64,000 nt of DNA from Patiria miniata (GCF_015706575.1 NW_024037074.1:1736001-1800000), one strand, 5' to 3'; counted from the stretch's first letter, positions 20,201 to 32,600 are shown. Program-made: numbers and translations. The notes: generated from the letters alone by a model not told the origin.

Positions 20201-21841
20201 CTCCGACGTGTACCACTTGCCGTTGGTGAAATGCACCTTGGCCTTCATACTGATCAGCCACAAGTAGGTGGCAATCTCGGGCGGGAATTTGCTGGCTTCG
20301 TTTGGCCGTTCCACTCTGTGGACGTAATACGGAACAAAGAACAGCCGCAAATTGAAAAGTCATATTGATGACCAACCCATGGACGCTTTACTGAGAATAC
20401 TGCAAGTTGTGGAAGTTTTAAATAAGTATACAAAATCACTTTAGTAAGTTGTCAAATCATACAGATGGACCCCAGCCTCCTGTCCCCTCTATCATGGTGA
20501 CCGTTTTAGCTCATTTTCAGCTAGATCTGACAGATTTTTTTGGAGCAAAAAAACCCCCGAATCTAGCAGAAAATCTGTAGAGGAATGAACATTTTAGCAG
20601 ATTTCTGGCAGAATTCTGTAAAATCGGTGATCCCAGCAGAAAAATATACCAGATTTGTTTTGAACAAGCTTTAATCACTTCAAACAAACCCGTGAACAGC
20701 GGGGCATAGGCAGGCCAGTAAACCGTTGTTGTTCCCCGACATGTATGACTACACGGTAAAGTACTATAGACATTTGAAGTCAGACTAGACACGCGCCAAG
20801 TTTAAAGGGAATATACATCATTTGCTTTTGCTGTAATTTTCAGAAATGGATGGAATTTGGGGGGTTGGAAATATATAGCAAATATAGTTACACTGACTTT
20901 TTTGAGGTTTTGGGTTCGAAAATGCTATAAAAACCAAGAAAAACAATCATTTTCCTGTAGTCTGGTTCCCTGACTCCATATAAGAAGAAACAGGGCAGTT
21001 TATATACATTGGGGAATTGTAAGGTCAGGGAACCAGTCTAGCTGGCTTGTACCCATTCATAGGTGTGTAATCGATTGCAAACAAGTGCGATGGTCAATTG
21101 GGGCCAGTATTTGAAAAAAAAGCCAGCCAGCGTTGGAAATTGATACAAAAATACCACTTTTCTTGAAAATGACAGGATACCAGGTGCCATGATTTTACAG
21201 GATGCTTTACACTGTCATTCACTAACAGTACAGCAAGGTATTTCAAAATGATTTGGTAGTTTTATTTTTTGATGTTTGCAAATGTTGTATTTTCCCTTTA
21301 AAAAAGAAAAATATTATCTAATTTTTTTTAGAGGAAATTTTATGATTGTCTTTTGTTAAATAACTTTTTATTAACATCTGCATGTGAGTTAAAGTGTTTA
21401 TAATGTGTTTCGTGTAATTCTGTGAGATCTAGCAAATTCTTATTAAATCTTGCAGCTTTTTGAAGTACAGCTTGCAGACTTGTGCCATTTTCATACGGTC
21501 AACCTGTCCCGTACATTATCATAAATCCGGAGTATGAAAAAAAACATGGCAAAACGAGTATGTGATCTGCACAAAGGTACTTACATATTCAGCTGGAACT
21601 TCTTGAACTCCTTAAATCGCTTGGGGATCGTACGCATATAATACAGCAGAGACATGTGCCGGTATTGAGAATATGTCAACTGGCCTGCTGCTGGCCTCAA
21701 CATCGACCCAGGACTCCGCAACGCATCGACAGACCCACGGCCACATGCACAGGGGCAGACTGAGGCTTGGGTGGTCTGCAGAGTCCGTACACTCAAAGCC
21801 ATTAGGCACGTCCTCAACTTCAACATGGTGGGTGGTGTCAT
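17221..21841 (-). CDS. DMAC2: Distal membrane-arm assembly component 2-like, 4 coding exons
   Basis: Mitochondrial factor that in vertebrates helps assemble the distal membrane arm of respiratory complex I. Coding exons in transcript order: 21841-21585, 20315-20092, 18678-18516, 17434-17221. Splice sites are GT-AG and phases agree. The 285-residue product compares with 257 in human. Residues 1-85 are Arg-rich with few acids, as expected for a mitochondrial import signal. Residues 150-170 (LIDYHGMAQIIKLKKLKFLS) align without gaps with the human segment before the leucine-rich repeats. Leucine-rich repeats follow, with GCPYIDDSCLGRL, LTHLNINKCPQVTECGL and MSDLPGV. A stop lies in frame about ten codons upstream of the chosen ATG. 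The paralogue DMAC2L (ATP5S) is the main alternative; the DSL and HHL spacing fits DMAC2 better. Confidence 0.85.
17483..17740. mobile_element. Harbinger-like MITE with TTA target duplication
   Basis: The ends are GGGCTCGTCTCAATTCATAT and, inward from the right, GGGACCATCTCAATTCATAT. TTA flanks both sides (17480-17482, 17741-17743), as for PIF/Harbinger insertions. Just inside are GGACGAGTTCCGGACAAGTTG-type inverted sequences. 258 bp, in the last intron of DMAC2. Confidence 0.75.
17931..17944. repeat. Poly-G run (G14)
   Basis: Fourteen consecutive G residues on the plus strand after a T-rich tract, in the last DMAC2 intron. Confidence 0.9.
18236..18303. repeat. 20-bp tandem repeat, three units
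   Basis: Unit GCCTTAAATATTGTCGCGCA repeats three times at exactly 20 bp from 18241 to 18300 with two differences in the first unit. In the last DMAC2 intron. Confidence 0.9.
19164..19180. repeat. Poly-G run beside a CAGTGGCGTAGC end
   Basis: A run of 17 G follows CAGTGGCGTAGCAAGAAT at 19135, which resembles hAT-type element ends. A complementary GCTACGCCGCTG lies at 23609 beside poly-C runs. No full element could be bounded. Confidence 0.5.
19430..19970. mobile_element. Composite palindromic MITE, copy 1
   Basis: The first part, 19430-19797, has inverted ends TATAACCGGCATACATATCC and, inward from the right, TATAACCGACATATAGATCC, each followed by TTGTCATTTGA. The second part, 19795-19970, is a near-perfect hairpin with arms of about 80 bp (ACAAATATTGAGTGGCT; GAAATGGGAGGAATATTATC; GTCCAGATTTTACC). 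A copy in the other orientation is at 46682-47187. In DMAC2 intron 2. Confidence 0.7.
20802..21301. mobile_element. TTAA-flanked MITE family 1, copy 2
   Basis: Bounded by TTAA at 20802 and 21298. Starts AAAGGGAATATACATCATTT and ends GCAAATGTTGTATTTTCCCT. 500 bp, one of the two longest copies of the family. In DMAC2 intron 1, about 275 bp from exon 1. Confidence 0.8.
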
Positions 21842-22052
21842 GGAGCAGATTGGTGGAAGGATGTCTAGCTTTTAAACCACTGATGACTGATGATGATCTG
21901 TAGATAGAGCATGGACATGATGGAGGAATAAGAACACAGTAAGCATGGTAAGAGAGTTATCCTGACGACAATTTGATGCAGTTAGTGGGAGTTGGAAGTA
22001 TTTTCAAACAAACTTGGAAATGTTTCTTTGGGAAAGAATGTTGCATCCTGAT

Positions 22053-22640
22053 GCCACTTATTTTCATCTTATATTATCTCAATGAAGGTCAGTCATTGCA
22101 AAAATGTTGAAAAAGCATGAATCTGAGACTCAAAACGTTTCCAATTTAGAAAATACTTAAATGTACTTGACTCTCCATAGACTTCGTAAATAGCTGAAGT
22201 ATGAAGCCTGCCGCACACGAGAGCTACGTGCTGAGCAAAAAGCCACTTTTTTTTCATCATATATTATCTCAATGAAGGTCAGTCATTGCAAAAATGTTGA
22301 AAAAGCATGAATCTGGGACTGAGAAATGTTTCCAATTTTGTTAGGAAATACTTTGAAAATGCACTTGACTCTCCATAGACTTGGTACATAGCTGAAGTAT
22401 GAAGCCTGCCGCACACGAGAGCTACGTGGTGAGCAAAAAGCCACTTTTTTTCATCATATATTATCTCAATTTAGGTCAGTCATTTCAATAATGTTTAAAA
22501 GATATGAATCTCGGACTGAGCAACATTTCCAAGTTTGTCAAAAAATACTTTGAAAATGCACTTGACCAATGACTCTCCATAGACTTCGTAAACAGCGAAA
22601 GTATGAAGCACGCTGCACACAAGACCTACGTGCTAAGCAA
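22053..22640. repeat. Tandem repeat of about 190 bp, three units
   Basis: Units begin at 22053, 22242 and 22440. Shared landmarks are TATATTATCTCAAT, GGTCAGTCATT, ACTTGACTCTCCATAGACTT and GCACACGAGAGCTACGTG. A partial copy lies near 23310-23440 and a reverse-complement fragment at 25415-25530. The next 170 bp (to about 22810) holds the palindrome CGGCCTCGCGAGGCCG. Intergenic, between the divergent DMAC2 and CYP46A1 genes. Confidence 0.75.
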
Positions 22641-23011
22641 ACAGTCTGTCGAGGCCGTTTGCTGAGCACATAGCTCACCGTGTGCGGTGAATTTTTGCTA
22701 TTTTTTCGGCCTCGCGAGGCCGTGAGGCCAATTTCCATCCTGTTTAATTTCTTTCGCCTCGCGAGGCGAAAATCTCACCGTGTTCGGCAAACCTGAGCTA
22801 CCTGGTGAGCTAAAAACATTATACTAACCAATGAAATCACGTACTCTGTACATGTGATTGTGAGATATTGTTGTACAAATCTTCTACAGCCTGCTCGGAC
22901 GTTTGTCACCAATTTTTTTTAAATTGACCGAACAACAAACAAAAACGATGTGCTTTCTTTGGTTAGTTACGCCTTCTAATCTGTTTAGCTCAGCACATAA
23001 CTCAAGCACCT

Positions 23012-23014
<3 letters not shown>

Positions 23015-23042
<28 letters not shown>

Positions 23043-23263
23043 GGATAAGGGGGGTATTCCCCCCCCCCCAAATACTTTGTAAAGACTGCCCTTTTTTATT
23101 GAAATGTCCTTTTCTCACTAGCACTAATACCCCCCCCCCCAAAAAAAAATATTTGTAAAGAGTGCCCAAGCTTATTAGTGTGCATAATTTTCTCTTTTGA
23201 AGTCTATGGAGTATGGTGCTTTTGAACGGCGCCACCTATCAACAGACAGTACCAGCCCCTCTC

Positions 23264-23302
<39 letters not shown>

Positions 23303-23569
23303 GGAAAAAATGTGGGAAAGAATGTTGCAACCTGACGCAACTCTTTCCATCAATGAAGGTCATTCATTGCAAAAATGACGAGAAGACTAGACATGAATTC
23401 TAGGACCGAGAGCGGCGGGATTGAAAAACATTTCCAATTTTGTTACAAACACGGATGTGGCGTCACATTTGAGCACAAATGTGCAAGTGCCCCCCTCAAG
23501 AATTTTTTACCATGTTTAGGCCTACCCCCCCCCCATGCCCGGCCCCCGCCCCCCCCCCCCCCCCCCCCC
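23015..23569. repeat. Cluster of long poly-G and poly-C runs
   Basis: G26 at 23015-23040, shorter C runs near 23060 and 23131, C36 at 23265-23300 running directly into GGGG, and an almost pure C block ending at 23569. Runs of this length are hard to sequence, so the exact counts are uncertain. Confidence 0.8.
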
Positions 23570-24054
23570 AACACACACACAGTTAGAGCCTACTTACTTT
23601 GCTACGCCGCTGAAAAGCGATTGAAAAAAGTAACGTACGTGTAGGGAAATCTTTCCTACAACTCAGCAGAAAGTCTTTAATGCCTGGTGAACTGGATAAA
23701 AATCGCCATATAAAGGGGTTTTGGCAACGCAAAAAGTAAAATAAAACATACCTGTCGCGCTCTCGGACGATGGCCTCAAATATATAGGGCGCCCTCTATT
23801 GTATTCGTGAAAAGAATTAGAAGCCGGGGTTTACATAATCCACAATCTTCGCATTCCGTTTATTGAATGATCTACTCGTCACCTGCGCTGCACCTCTTCG
23901 TTAGCTCGCAATCCTGTAATTAATCTTCTGTGAATTGCGGAAATATCAGCTGGAAGTTTGTAAGTAGATTTACTGTTTGAGTGTGCAAGTGCAACTTGAA
24001 CTTCATTGGGAAAAAATTCCATACTGGGCCACCACTCAAAGAATTTGTGCACCT

Positions 24055-24250
24055 TTAAACTAGCTTGAGTAACTCCAGCCATGGAGGTAGAATTTTCCAG
24101 CTGACATACTCCTACTAGCATGTCCGGTCCTAGAACTATGACTGAGGCTCCACGTAGTGGAGTCTAGGAGTACAGCTGACATGCTCATATTCATTCACAT
24201 ACATGTGAATGAATATGAGCATCAGCTGGAGTTACTCAAGCTACTTAAAA
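24055..24250. repeat. Inverted repeat with palindromic core
   Basis: Outer arms are AGCTTGAGTAACTCCAGC and its complement GCTGGAGTTACTCAAGCT. A near-perfect palindrome spans 24183-24221, centred on ACATACATGT with arms GCTCATATTCATTCAC. Possibly a degenerate foldback element. Intergenic. Confidence 0.6.
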
Positions 24251-24879
24251 CAGTGTTTCTTCATCAGATTTACAATTTTTGGTACTTTTCAGGACATAAT
24301 GAATATGAGTGTTGGCGCAGTAGGCCTATGGTTTTTTCCCTTAATTGCCAATGTCATGTACTTGTTTGTATTTTTTTCATCAAGAATACGCCAATTTTTT
24401 TACTTTGTTTACAGATTTTTTTGTATGAATGTGCATTAAGTGTTTTTAATGCTCTCTCAACTCGCCTGTAACCCCCTGTTAGATTTTCATACTGTATCAA
24501 GTGTATGTTTTTGTCTAAGTTTTTGGAAAGATTCCCATATCTGACCATCATCAGTAATTTTTCCCTTAAATGACCTATCGGCCATCAGAAAGTGATAATA
24601 TGTCCTAAAAAAATCAAAATTAGCTGGGACAAATTTTTAACTTTTAGTTATACTGAGAAAACACTTAGAAATTTTCTGACTAGTCCCATAGGGTTTGTGC
24701 ACAGGATGACAAGTGACATCTGGCCAATATGGGAATCTGGCACAATTGCAGATCACCCCGCTACAGTACTCGATCTATGCACCTCTTAGCCGGCTACGGA
24801 GTCACGGTTGATTGTCCTCAATAATCCTCTCAGCGCTAGGCCTACACAGTACACATGGTACACGTCATGCTCCACTGCA

Positions 24880-25145
24880 CTCCCACTCCGTAGCCGCGTA
24901 GCCGGCAACAGGGTAGTTGGTTTGGACTTAGAATATTTTCAGCAATTAACTCCTATTCCTTTTGTGTTACTTCGTTCTCAAGCATATTCAAGGGGACTCC
25001 CATTTCGTAGTCGCATAGCCGGCAACAGGGTAGTTGGTTTGGACTTAGAATTTTTTCAGCAATTTAACTCCGATTCCTTTTGTGTTGATTCGTTCTCAAG
25101 CAATATCAAGGAGACCCCCTCTCTGTATCCGCGTAGCTGGCAATG
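24880..25145. repeat. Tandem repeat of about 122 bp, two and a half units
   Basis: Units share TAGCCGGCAACAGGGTAGTT, GGTTTGGACTTAGAAT and CCTTTTGTGTT; the third is partial, ending after GCGTAGCTGGCAA. Confidence 0.75.
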
Positions 25146-25414
25146 GACTTGACTTGTTTCTTTTGCAGTGATTCCAACCGCGTAGCCAGAGATTTTAGGG
25201 GTGTATTACGAGTGGCGGGGTATTCTGCAATTACTCCTGGAATCTTTCCAAGTATTTATGTGAAGTCTTGTCTATTTGTGTAATTTTGTATTTTCTTTGT
25301 TTTTTCTTTGCGTGCATGTGTCTTATGGAAAGAAGTATACCTACGTGTACACGCATATATATGCTCATGTTTTGACAGGATTGGTTTTAAAAAAAAACCT
25401 TCAAGGGTTGTGTA

Positions 25415-25530
25415 CATGTCTATGGAGAGTCAAGTCACTTTTTCAAGTATTTGCTAACAAAATTGGAAACGTTTCTCAGTCCAAGATTCATGTCTTTTCA
25501 ACATTTTGCAATATTGAGATGATATGAAGA
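25415..25530 (-). repeat. Reverse fragment of the 190-bp tandem unit
   Basis: Reads TCTATGGAGAGTCAAGT, ATTTGCTAACAAAATTGGAA and CATTTTGCAATATTGAGAT, the reverse complement of the unit repeated at 22053-22640. Confidence 0.6.
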
Positions 25531-25533
25531 CAA

Positions 25534-25645
25534 TTAACCCTAACTCCCTAGGCCTTTTTGCTAGGATGTAGCCTCAATCCTGCACAATCCTCCAATTGGC
25601 CTCATGGAAAAATAGCATATAGCCTCAATCCTGCAAATTCCTCCG
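25534..25645. mobile_element. TTAA-flanked MITE family 2, left-end fragment
   Basis: Begins TTAACCCTAACTCCCTAGGC followed by GCTAGGATG and CCTGCACAATCCTCCAATTG, matching 9287 onward. No matching right end was seen, so this copy is probably truncated. Confidence 0.6.
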
Positions 25646-26319
25646 TTATTTCTTGAAAGTTTCAGGTAATATTATTACCATATCCTTTAAAAATGTACTT
25701 TTGTGCTCCATTTAACTTTATTGGTGCCATTATTGGTAACTTTGGTGCCTTTTCTGTTTTAATGTTAATACAAATTTCCATACGTTGATATTCATGAGCA
25801 AAAGTGTGATGTCATTTCAGGCAGAAACCTCAGTGTTACAGCTATTCAGTTCAGCATCAAAAGTTGCCAGAAGTTTGGATATTTTGCTGTTGTAAATTTT
25901 CTTTTCTTTGGCGATTCCTTGAGGTGTCAGTATATGACAGAAAGCCAATGAGCACTCTTTCTTAAGAAATGTTTTCAATGAGGAAATGTTTGGGTTCACA
26001 ATTTGAATAGAAAACCTCAAACTAGTAAACGGTGTCTTCCTAAAATGACATCACAGCAACAGCACCCTCAGTTGTCTGGAAAGCATGGAAAGATTTTAAT
26101 GTTTGAAAGAAGTGTACTTTTCAATACATTTAACCAAAAAAATGGATGTCAAAAATAGTTCATACTTTTAAGAGGAGTAGAAAGTTGTACAAAATAGGTT
26201 CTGGAGTAAAATTCATGTCGTGGACCCTTTAGATTTTGCTTTCTGTGAGCTGGTCAATGCCTATATGGGCTCTGTGCGCCAACGGAAGAGGGCGCCCTTT
26301 TACCTAGCAACGACGTCCC

Positions 26320-26340
26320 ATTGGCGGGACATTATAAGCT
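26320..26340 (+). promoter_or_regulatory. Candidate CYP46A1 core promoter
   Basis: ATTGG (inverted CCAAT) at 26320-26324 lies within TTGGCGGGA, an E2F-like site, and TTATAAG follows at 26332-26338. TGACGT motifs occur near 26372 and at 26463. The nearest AHSA1 or DMAC2 exon is over 4 kb away, so this is the most promoter-like sequence before the P450 start. Inference only. Confidence 0.35.
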
Positions 26341-26502
26341 GGTTGACGCGCACCATTCCTTGTACTTTGTGTGTGACGTACGTACACCAGGGGATTTGTA
26401 CCACGTACAAGCAGTGTTACGGCAGTGACTGCACGTCGCGGCAAAATTGCAGTCAGACAAGATGACGTCGGTCGGTCACCCCCAACTGTACTTTCTTTGC
26501 TG

Positions 26503-26635
26503 GTGAGGGGGTACTTGTGAACGGAGCGGATATACGTGCCAACTCATACGCAGCCAAATAAATCATACACTCACCAACTTGAATGGACCCAACTAATATC
26601 GAAACTGTCAAGTTTGGTGTAAATTTATTTTGCAG
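26503..26635 (+). other. Possible 5' UTR intron of CYP46A1
   Basis: A GTGAGG donor at 26503 and a TTATTTTGCAG acceptor ending at 26635 would remove 133 bp and place the splice 11 bases before the ATG. It is consistent with a promoter near 26340 but unproven. Confidence 0.35.
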
Positions 26636-26646
26636 GGGAATCGTTT

Positions 26647-29600
26647 ATGATGGTGTCTGCTGGTGTGGTTGCTTTGGCAGCCAGCGCATCAATTCTGTCC
26701 GTGTGTCTGGCAGCCTTTATCCTCGCCGTTGTGTTTCTGCACTATCAGCATCACAAGTACCGTCATATTCCAGGGCCAAAAAGAAGAAGGTTTGTACCCA
26801 TGATAAATGACTTGAATTTGTCTTCCATTGTGCATAATTAAAAAAAATTGGCTAGACTGATGTTATATTTTAGGCTGCACTATACAAGTAGCGCATACGG
26901 TTGGGGGGGGGGGGGGGGGGGGGGGGGGGCCTCGGGGGCTTATAGGTTGTCAAATTTTAACTTTATTTTTGTCATTTTTTTTTTATTAAGGCCAAAAAAA
27001 AAATAGTTTTGCTTCCAGTTTCCCTACCTAACCTTTTCTGACAGCCCCTACCCTAATTTTTTTTTATTGGAAAAATGAGAAAATAACACCCAAAACCATC
27101 AATGTCTACCTTTTTACCCTTGAATACACGCAGAAGCTTCCATATGATCGTACACAAAAAAAAAATGGGGAAAAAAAAATTCCCTACTTACCCTATTTTC
27201 AAATGCCATGTTATCGTAAGCAGAACAATTTGTTTTTTGGCCTAACTACCCGGTAGTCTTTTGGCATGTTTTTTAGTATCTTAAGTTTTGGGACTCTCAT
27301 ACACAGTATTAGAGTCCCAAATTTTCAGACTACCGTACTGAGCTGATAATACATGATAGCATCCTCAAAGTTTAGCCGTCACTGTGATGTCTTTTGTTTT
27401 GACAGCTTTTTCTTGGGAAATATTCAAGATTTCAAGGACCGTGTAGCTGAAGGCGGACTGTTTGAGGATGTCGTCAAGGACTGGTGAGTATTGTGAAAAA
27501 ACCCAAACCGGAGTTACAATTTAAAATGCTCTCCTAGGCCTTGTGGTCTTTAACAAATTAAATTAGTTTCTTCCGTACAAGTTTTCAGGTTTTACGTTTC
27601 ATTCAATTAGGGGCCGTTCACAATTATCAACATTTTCACGAGCGTACAAACCGTACGCTGGGGGAGGGGGTTAATGGATGCCGTACGTTTTTTTTTTTTT
27701 TTAAATGTCGATATGTTTTCTCGCCCGTTAATGCCCGCCCAACTTTTTTTTTTCTCGCCCGTCGCCACAGCGGACAGCCGCAACCGATGCCGATCGAGCA
27801 CTTGCCGAGCCGGTCACGCCCCGCGCCAGGCCCCGCATTGCATCCCATGAACATATTGTGTACAGCAGGGGCGGTATTGTCCTACACACGTACATGAAAA
27901 TGTACTGTACCTGTACATGTATGTATAGTCCATATCCACTGCATGTTTTTAACGGCCAGACAATAAATAGTGTAGCCGCGCTGTTGACTTGGATCAATTG
28001 TTGAAATTCCTCATTCGACAAGGATGTATTGTCCACAAGAATGGAGTTTGTAAATGCTTTTGTGTTTGTGAATGATCCATGCAAACGAGCAGATGTTGTG
28101 TGTGAGGGCCAGAGATTGTGGCGAAATGCAGACTGCGAAAAGCTGTTCAATGAAGTCACATGCAAGTGTCTATATAGACTTAAGTGAACAAAAATCAACA
28201 GTTTTTTTGTACACTTTTAGGGGGGGGGGGTCTTGAAAAAGTGTACTCTTTGTACACTTGTGAAAATGTTGATAATTGTGAACAGCCCCTAGGCGAAAAA
28301 AAAAAAAAAATGTTAAGCGTCCCCGCCCGTTTCTTTGGCACCAAAATATATATCAGAGCTTTGGTGAAATACGCCATGACTTGACAAATTTCCTTGCACA
28401 TTCATTTTTGTGTTGAGTACTGGTATGAACCAGGCAGGTGTTTGTTTGAGTGATAAATGTATTCCAGATTCATGAAAAATAACATGAGGTGATTTTCCCT
28501 TTTAAAAACCCGGGCCTTTTCATACCAGGCTTTTGATGTTTATCTTTCACTGAGTCCAGTGGTAACATTTTCTGGTTAATCCCTTAAAGGGAACGTACAA
28601 CATTTGCATTTGCTGCAATTTTCAGACATAAATTGATTTGGAGGATTAGCATGTTATAGCAAATATTGTTAAACTGACTTGTTTCAAGTTTTGGGCTTGT
28701 ATCCTGGAAAAACCAAGAAAACCAATCGGAGCAATTGATAGACTTTAAGGAATTATAAGGTCAGAGAATCAGTGTAGAAGGCTTGTACCCCTTCACAGGT
28801 GTGTAATCAATTGCAAAGAAAATGCGGAATAACTAAACAGGACAAATTAGGACCAGCATTGGAAAAATACAATTTTTCTTGAGAATGTCAGCACACCAGA
28901 GCCTTGATGTTACAGGATGCATTAGATTGTCATTCCCTAACAATCCAGTAAGGTATTACGTGATAATTTGATCATTTTGTTTTTTGATGTTTGCAAATGT
29001 TATATCTTCCCTTTAACCTAACCCCCTAGGCCCTTGTTGCTTACAACCATCCAAAATCCTCCAAAATTTTTAAACTCCGCCTAAATTTTTCAAAATTGTC
29101 AGACAGTCCTGCCTCAAAATGCATTCATCCTCAATCCTCCAAAATCCTCCTCATCCCAAAACTTTGCACTCGTGTTTAAATGAAGGATAACCAACGCCAA
29201 ATCCTTCAAAATCATCAGACAGTCCTGCCTCAAAATGCATTCATCCTCAATCCTCCAAAATCCTCTTGTGCTTCATTCACCATTCATCCTCAATCCTCCA
29301 AAATCCTCATGTGCTTCAATCACCATTCATCCTCAATCCTCCAGAATCCTCATTTGATTCAATCACCATTCATCCTCAATCCTCTAGAATCCTCCAAAAC
29401 CGCCAGGAGGATTTTGGAGGAGTGAGGTGGGTTAGGGTTAAGGCAATTAGTTGCACCACAGGAGGCCAGTCCAAATGGTACTGTCTACTTCCTGCTGGAT
29501 CCAACCTTTCTGAAACCCCATACATGTTACATGTACAGGCACAGTCCGACAAATTCATGATTTCCGTTGTTTGTGCATCAAATTCAATGATCAAAAAAAG

Positions 29601-32600
29601 AAGACATGGTTTCATTTGTACTGGACAAAAACGACCATTATGTTGGATATTGAATTCGTGAAAAATCTAGGTGGATTTAGGCCACTGAGGATCGATTCAG
29701 GTATGCTGGCAAGCCGTACAGTCAAGCGGTACTAATCAGTCCCTGCTGGTGGTAGGCATTCATCTGGTGCTAAAACTGCCTTAAGGATCCAGATAGACCC
29801 TGGAGATAAGAGAGATCACTAACCCTGGTCAGAAAACCCGAATTGAATGGCTCAATTTTGGTTTTACTTTTAAAGAGGATATTCATGGCATGATCATGTT
29901 CAAATCTTCTTGTAATATGTTGCAGATAAATGCAACCCATAGGCCTAATGTTTGCTTATAATACACACTGACTTGTTTCTACGTTTTGTACATGGTAGGA
30001 GTGATGAGATTGGGCCAGTTTGCATCGTTTGGTTCTTTCACCGATGTATGGTCTACTTCCATGACACTCGGGCCATTAAGGTATGTAGGACCATAGAGCA
30101 AGGACCCAAGGAGTTCGTACTCCAAGACTTCAAAAGTAAAATGATGGTCGCCGCGCTCGAAAGCTACAATAGAAAGCACCTGGCGCCAGCTTGCTCAGTT
30201 GCTCACTACGCTAATCTCGACACAATAGAGATCCGCGCTCACTAATGCCAGAAAAAGGAGTTTGCATGGCTTCGTAGACAGTACCATGGTAAATACGCAT
30301 GCGCAGTTGTCATACATCGCTAAAAATGAATGATTTTGAAGTGTTTGTTCGGAGTTGGCTAATACTGGCTAACAATGTGGTCAACATCACTGAAACAATC
30401 ATTTCATGAAGAACAAAATGCTCTGTACCTTTAGTGTAAAAACTTGTGAAATTTTCCAAAAAAACACATTTCATCAATGATATATTGCCAATTAAAATGT
30501 CTGAAAATACATGAAAACTTATCTGAAAGAAATCCAATTTATCTCCAAATTACAGGGACAGATAACGCTTTTAAGCACCAACAACTACACATTGCTAACT
30601 TGAGTTCATAACTCACATCTAACAACTGCGCAGTTGTAAAAACCTATCTTGTCGTAAATTATATTTTTCAAAAAAGAGCAGCGACGTGACATGACTTATT
30701 ATGCAGCATATAGGGAGGTTGTTGGTTACCAACTAAAAAGGCGGCGGCGATCATCGTGTTCAAAGGCTGCTGGCATTCACGCTTTGAATGGTCGAGGCTT
30801 GCGGTCACAGTGCTGTAGCTATAGACATTCCCGAGGGATTGGTACATGTATGTTAATGGTCAAAATGTAAATCGCCCAAGAGTTCTGACTCCTTGGGTCC
30901 TTGCTCTATGGTAGGACATTTGTATATGGTTGGTTGATACAAAATGAACAAAATTCTGTTGGTTATAGCCCATTATTCATTGTCCATTGTTTGTGAATAT
31001 TTCAAATATGCACTTTTCAAATATGTACTTGTCATTTTCCAGGCCGGGTTGGGGCAACCTTGAAATTATAAAGCAAATAATTCTGCGCAGAAAAATACTG
31101 CATTTATTAATGTTAATTGCAAAAAATTAATATTAATAGTTCACAAAGCACATTTTTGTATGAATAAAACATGGCACTTGCCTTTACTACCAATTTTTAA
31201 CCATATTCTCGCATCTGTATGAATGGAAATTAAGCAAACGCTTTTACTGAAAACCATTTTCTCTTGAGTAAATGCCTGCGAAATGTAAAGGTTTAGGCCT
31301 ACAGGTTTATAAGTTTGCAGAAAATAAAATTATTGAACTGAATCGGAAAGAGGCACGTGTGCGCAGCGCGTACAAACCCGTTGCGCATAGCTTTGGGCAC
31401 GTTGAGCTAGGTCACGTGCTGAAGGACAGATACATGTAGCTGTATGATTATGTTAATTTTTTGCGCGTCCACAAGAGACCACGAAAATGGCGCACATTTA
31501 TCGCACAGTGAATGGGGGCATATGCTCGCGCTGCCAATTTAGTCTTTTTATTCTGTATCTATGGTCGTAATACAGACTGCAACCGCGCCGCCGCACTTGC
31601 GTTGCGTTCCAGGATGAGCTATAGAAGTAATTTTTAAAAATGTACTCTAATTTGTACTCCTGAGTACCGGAGTTGAGTACCGAGTCCAAACCAACGAGTC
31701 TGTGCCAAATTTCGAGTAAAAAGAATCGAGTACCGGCCGAGTCCAAATAATTTTCGAGTACTGATACAGTGATAGTCGAGTACTTGCGTGTACTCGAGTA
31801 CGAGTACGAGAACGAAGACTTCGACACTGCTACCTGCACAGCAGACCTGTTTGTTCGCAAGACAAAAAGCCTTTTTTATACAGAGGGTTGCAGACGTCCC
31901 CCAAAAACGGGAAAAAATGATGATAAACAAAATTCAAATTTGTTAAAGCGCACAGGGAAGGCAACTTTAACTCGACCCTTTTAATCAGTAATGTAAAGGG
32001 CTTATTTTACATCCCTTTGTTGATGCTTTGTAAAGCCGCCACCGGTGGAGCCCTCCGTCGGTGCATTGTTGGCATTAGGTCGCAGGTACGCTGACCCAGT
32101 TCTTTTGTTGGGTAACAGCATGCGCTCTGGAAACTTTAACTCGACCCTTTTGGTCAGCATTGTAACAGGCAGTTTTACATTCCTTTGTTGTTTCTCTGTA
32201 AAGCCGCCGCTAACGGAGCCCTCCGTTGGCGCATTGTTGGCATTGGGTCGCAGGTACGCTGGCCCATTTTTTTTTTTTGGGTAATAGCACGCACTCTGGA
32301 AATAGGTCTATAAATATACTGCTTTTATTTAAGTGGGTTTCTTTTGTTCTGGACACGGGAAAGGTTTGGCAAGATGCCGGAGGCATTACCGTAATTTTCG
32401 GAATATAAGCCGCGCGGCGTATAAGCCGCAGCATGCAAAAATCTGCAAATTAAGATTTGAAGTCGGCGTATAAGCCGCATCGGCGTATAAGCCGCACCAA
32501 CAGCAGCGGTTCAATTTTGTAAGGCCTCCAAATTCTAGTCAAAATGCTCTGAACCAGTTCCATTTACACTACGAAAGCTATAAAAGGGCCACAAAAGTTA

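Noticed and set aside
27728-28198. 156-codon minus-strand open frame inside a TIR element
   Set aside because: No transposase or other domain could be recognised and composition is erratic. Treated as non-coding interior of the element.
29100-29430. CRISPR-like or coding repeats (CATTCATCCTCAATCCTCC)
   Set aside because: Spacers are themselves repetitive and the array lies inside a TTAA-bounded element.
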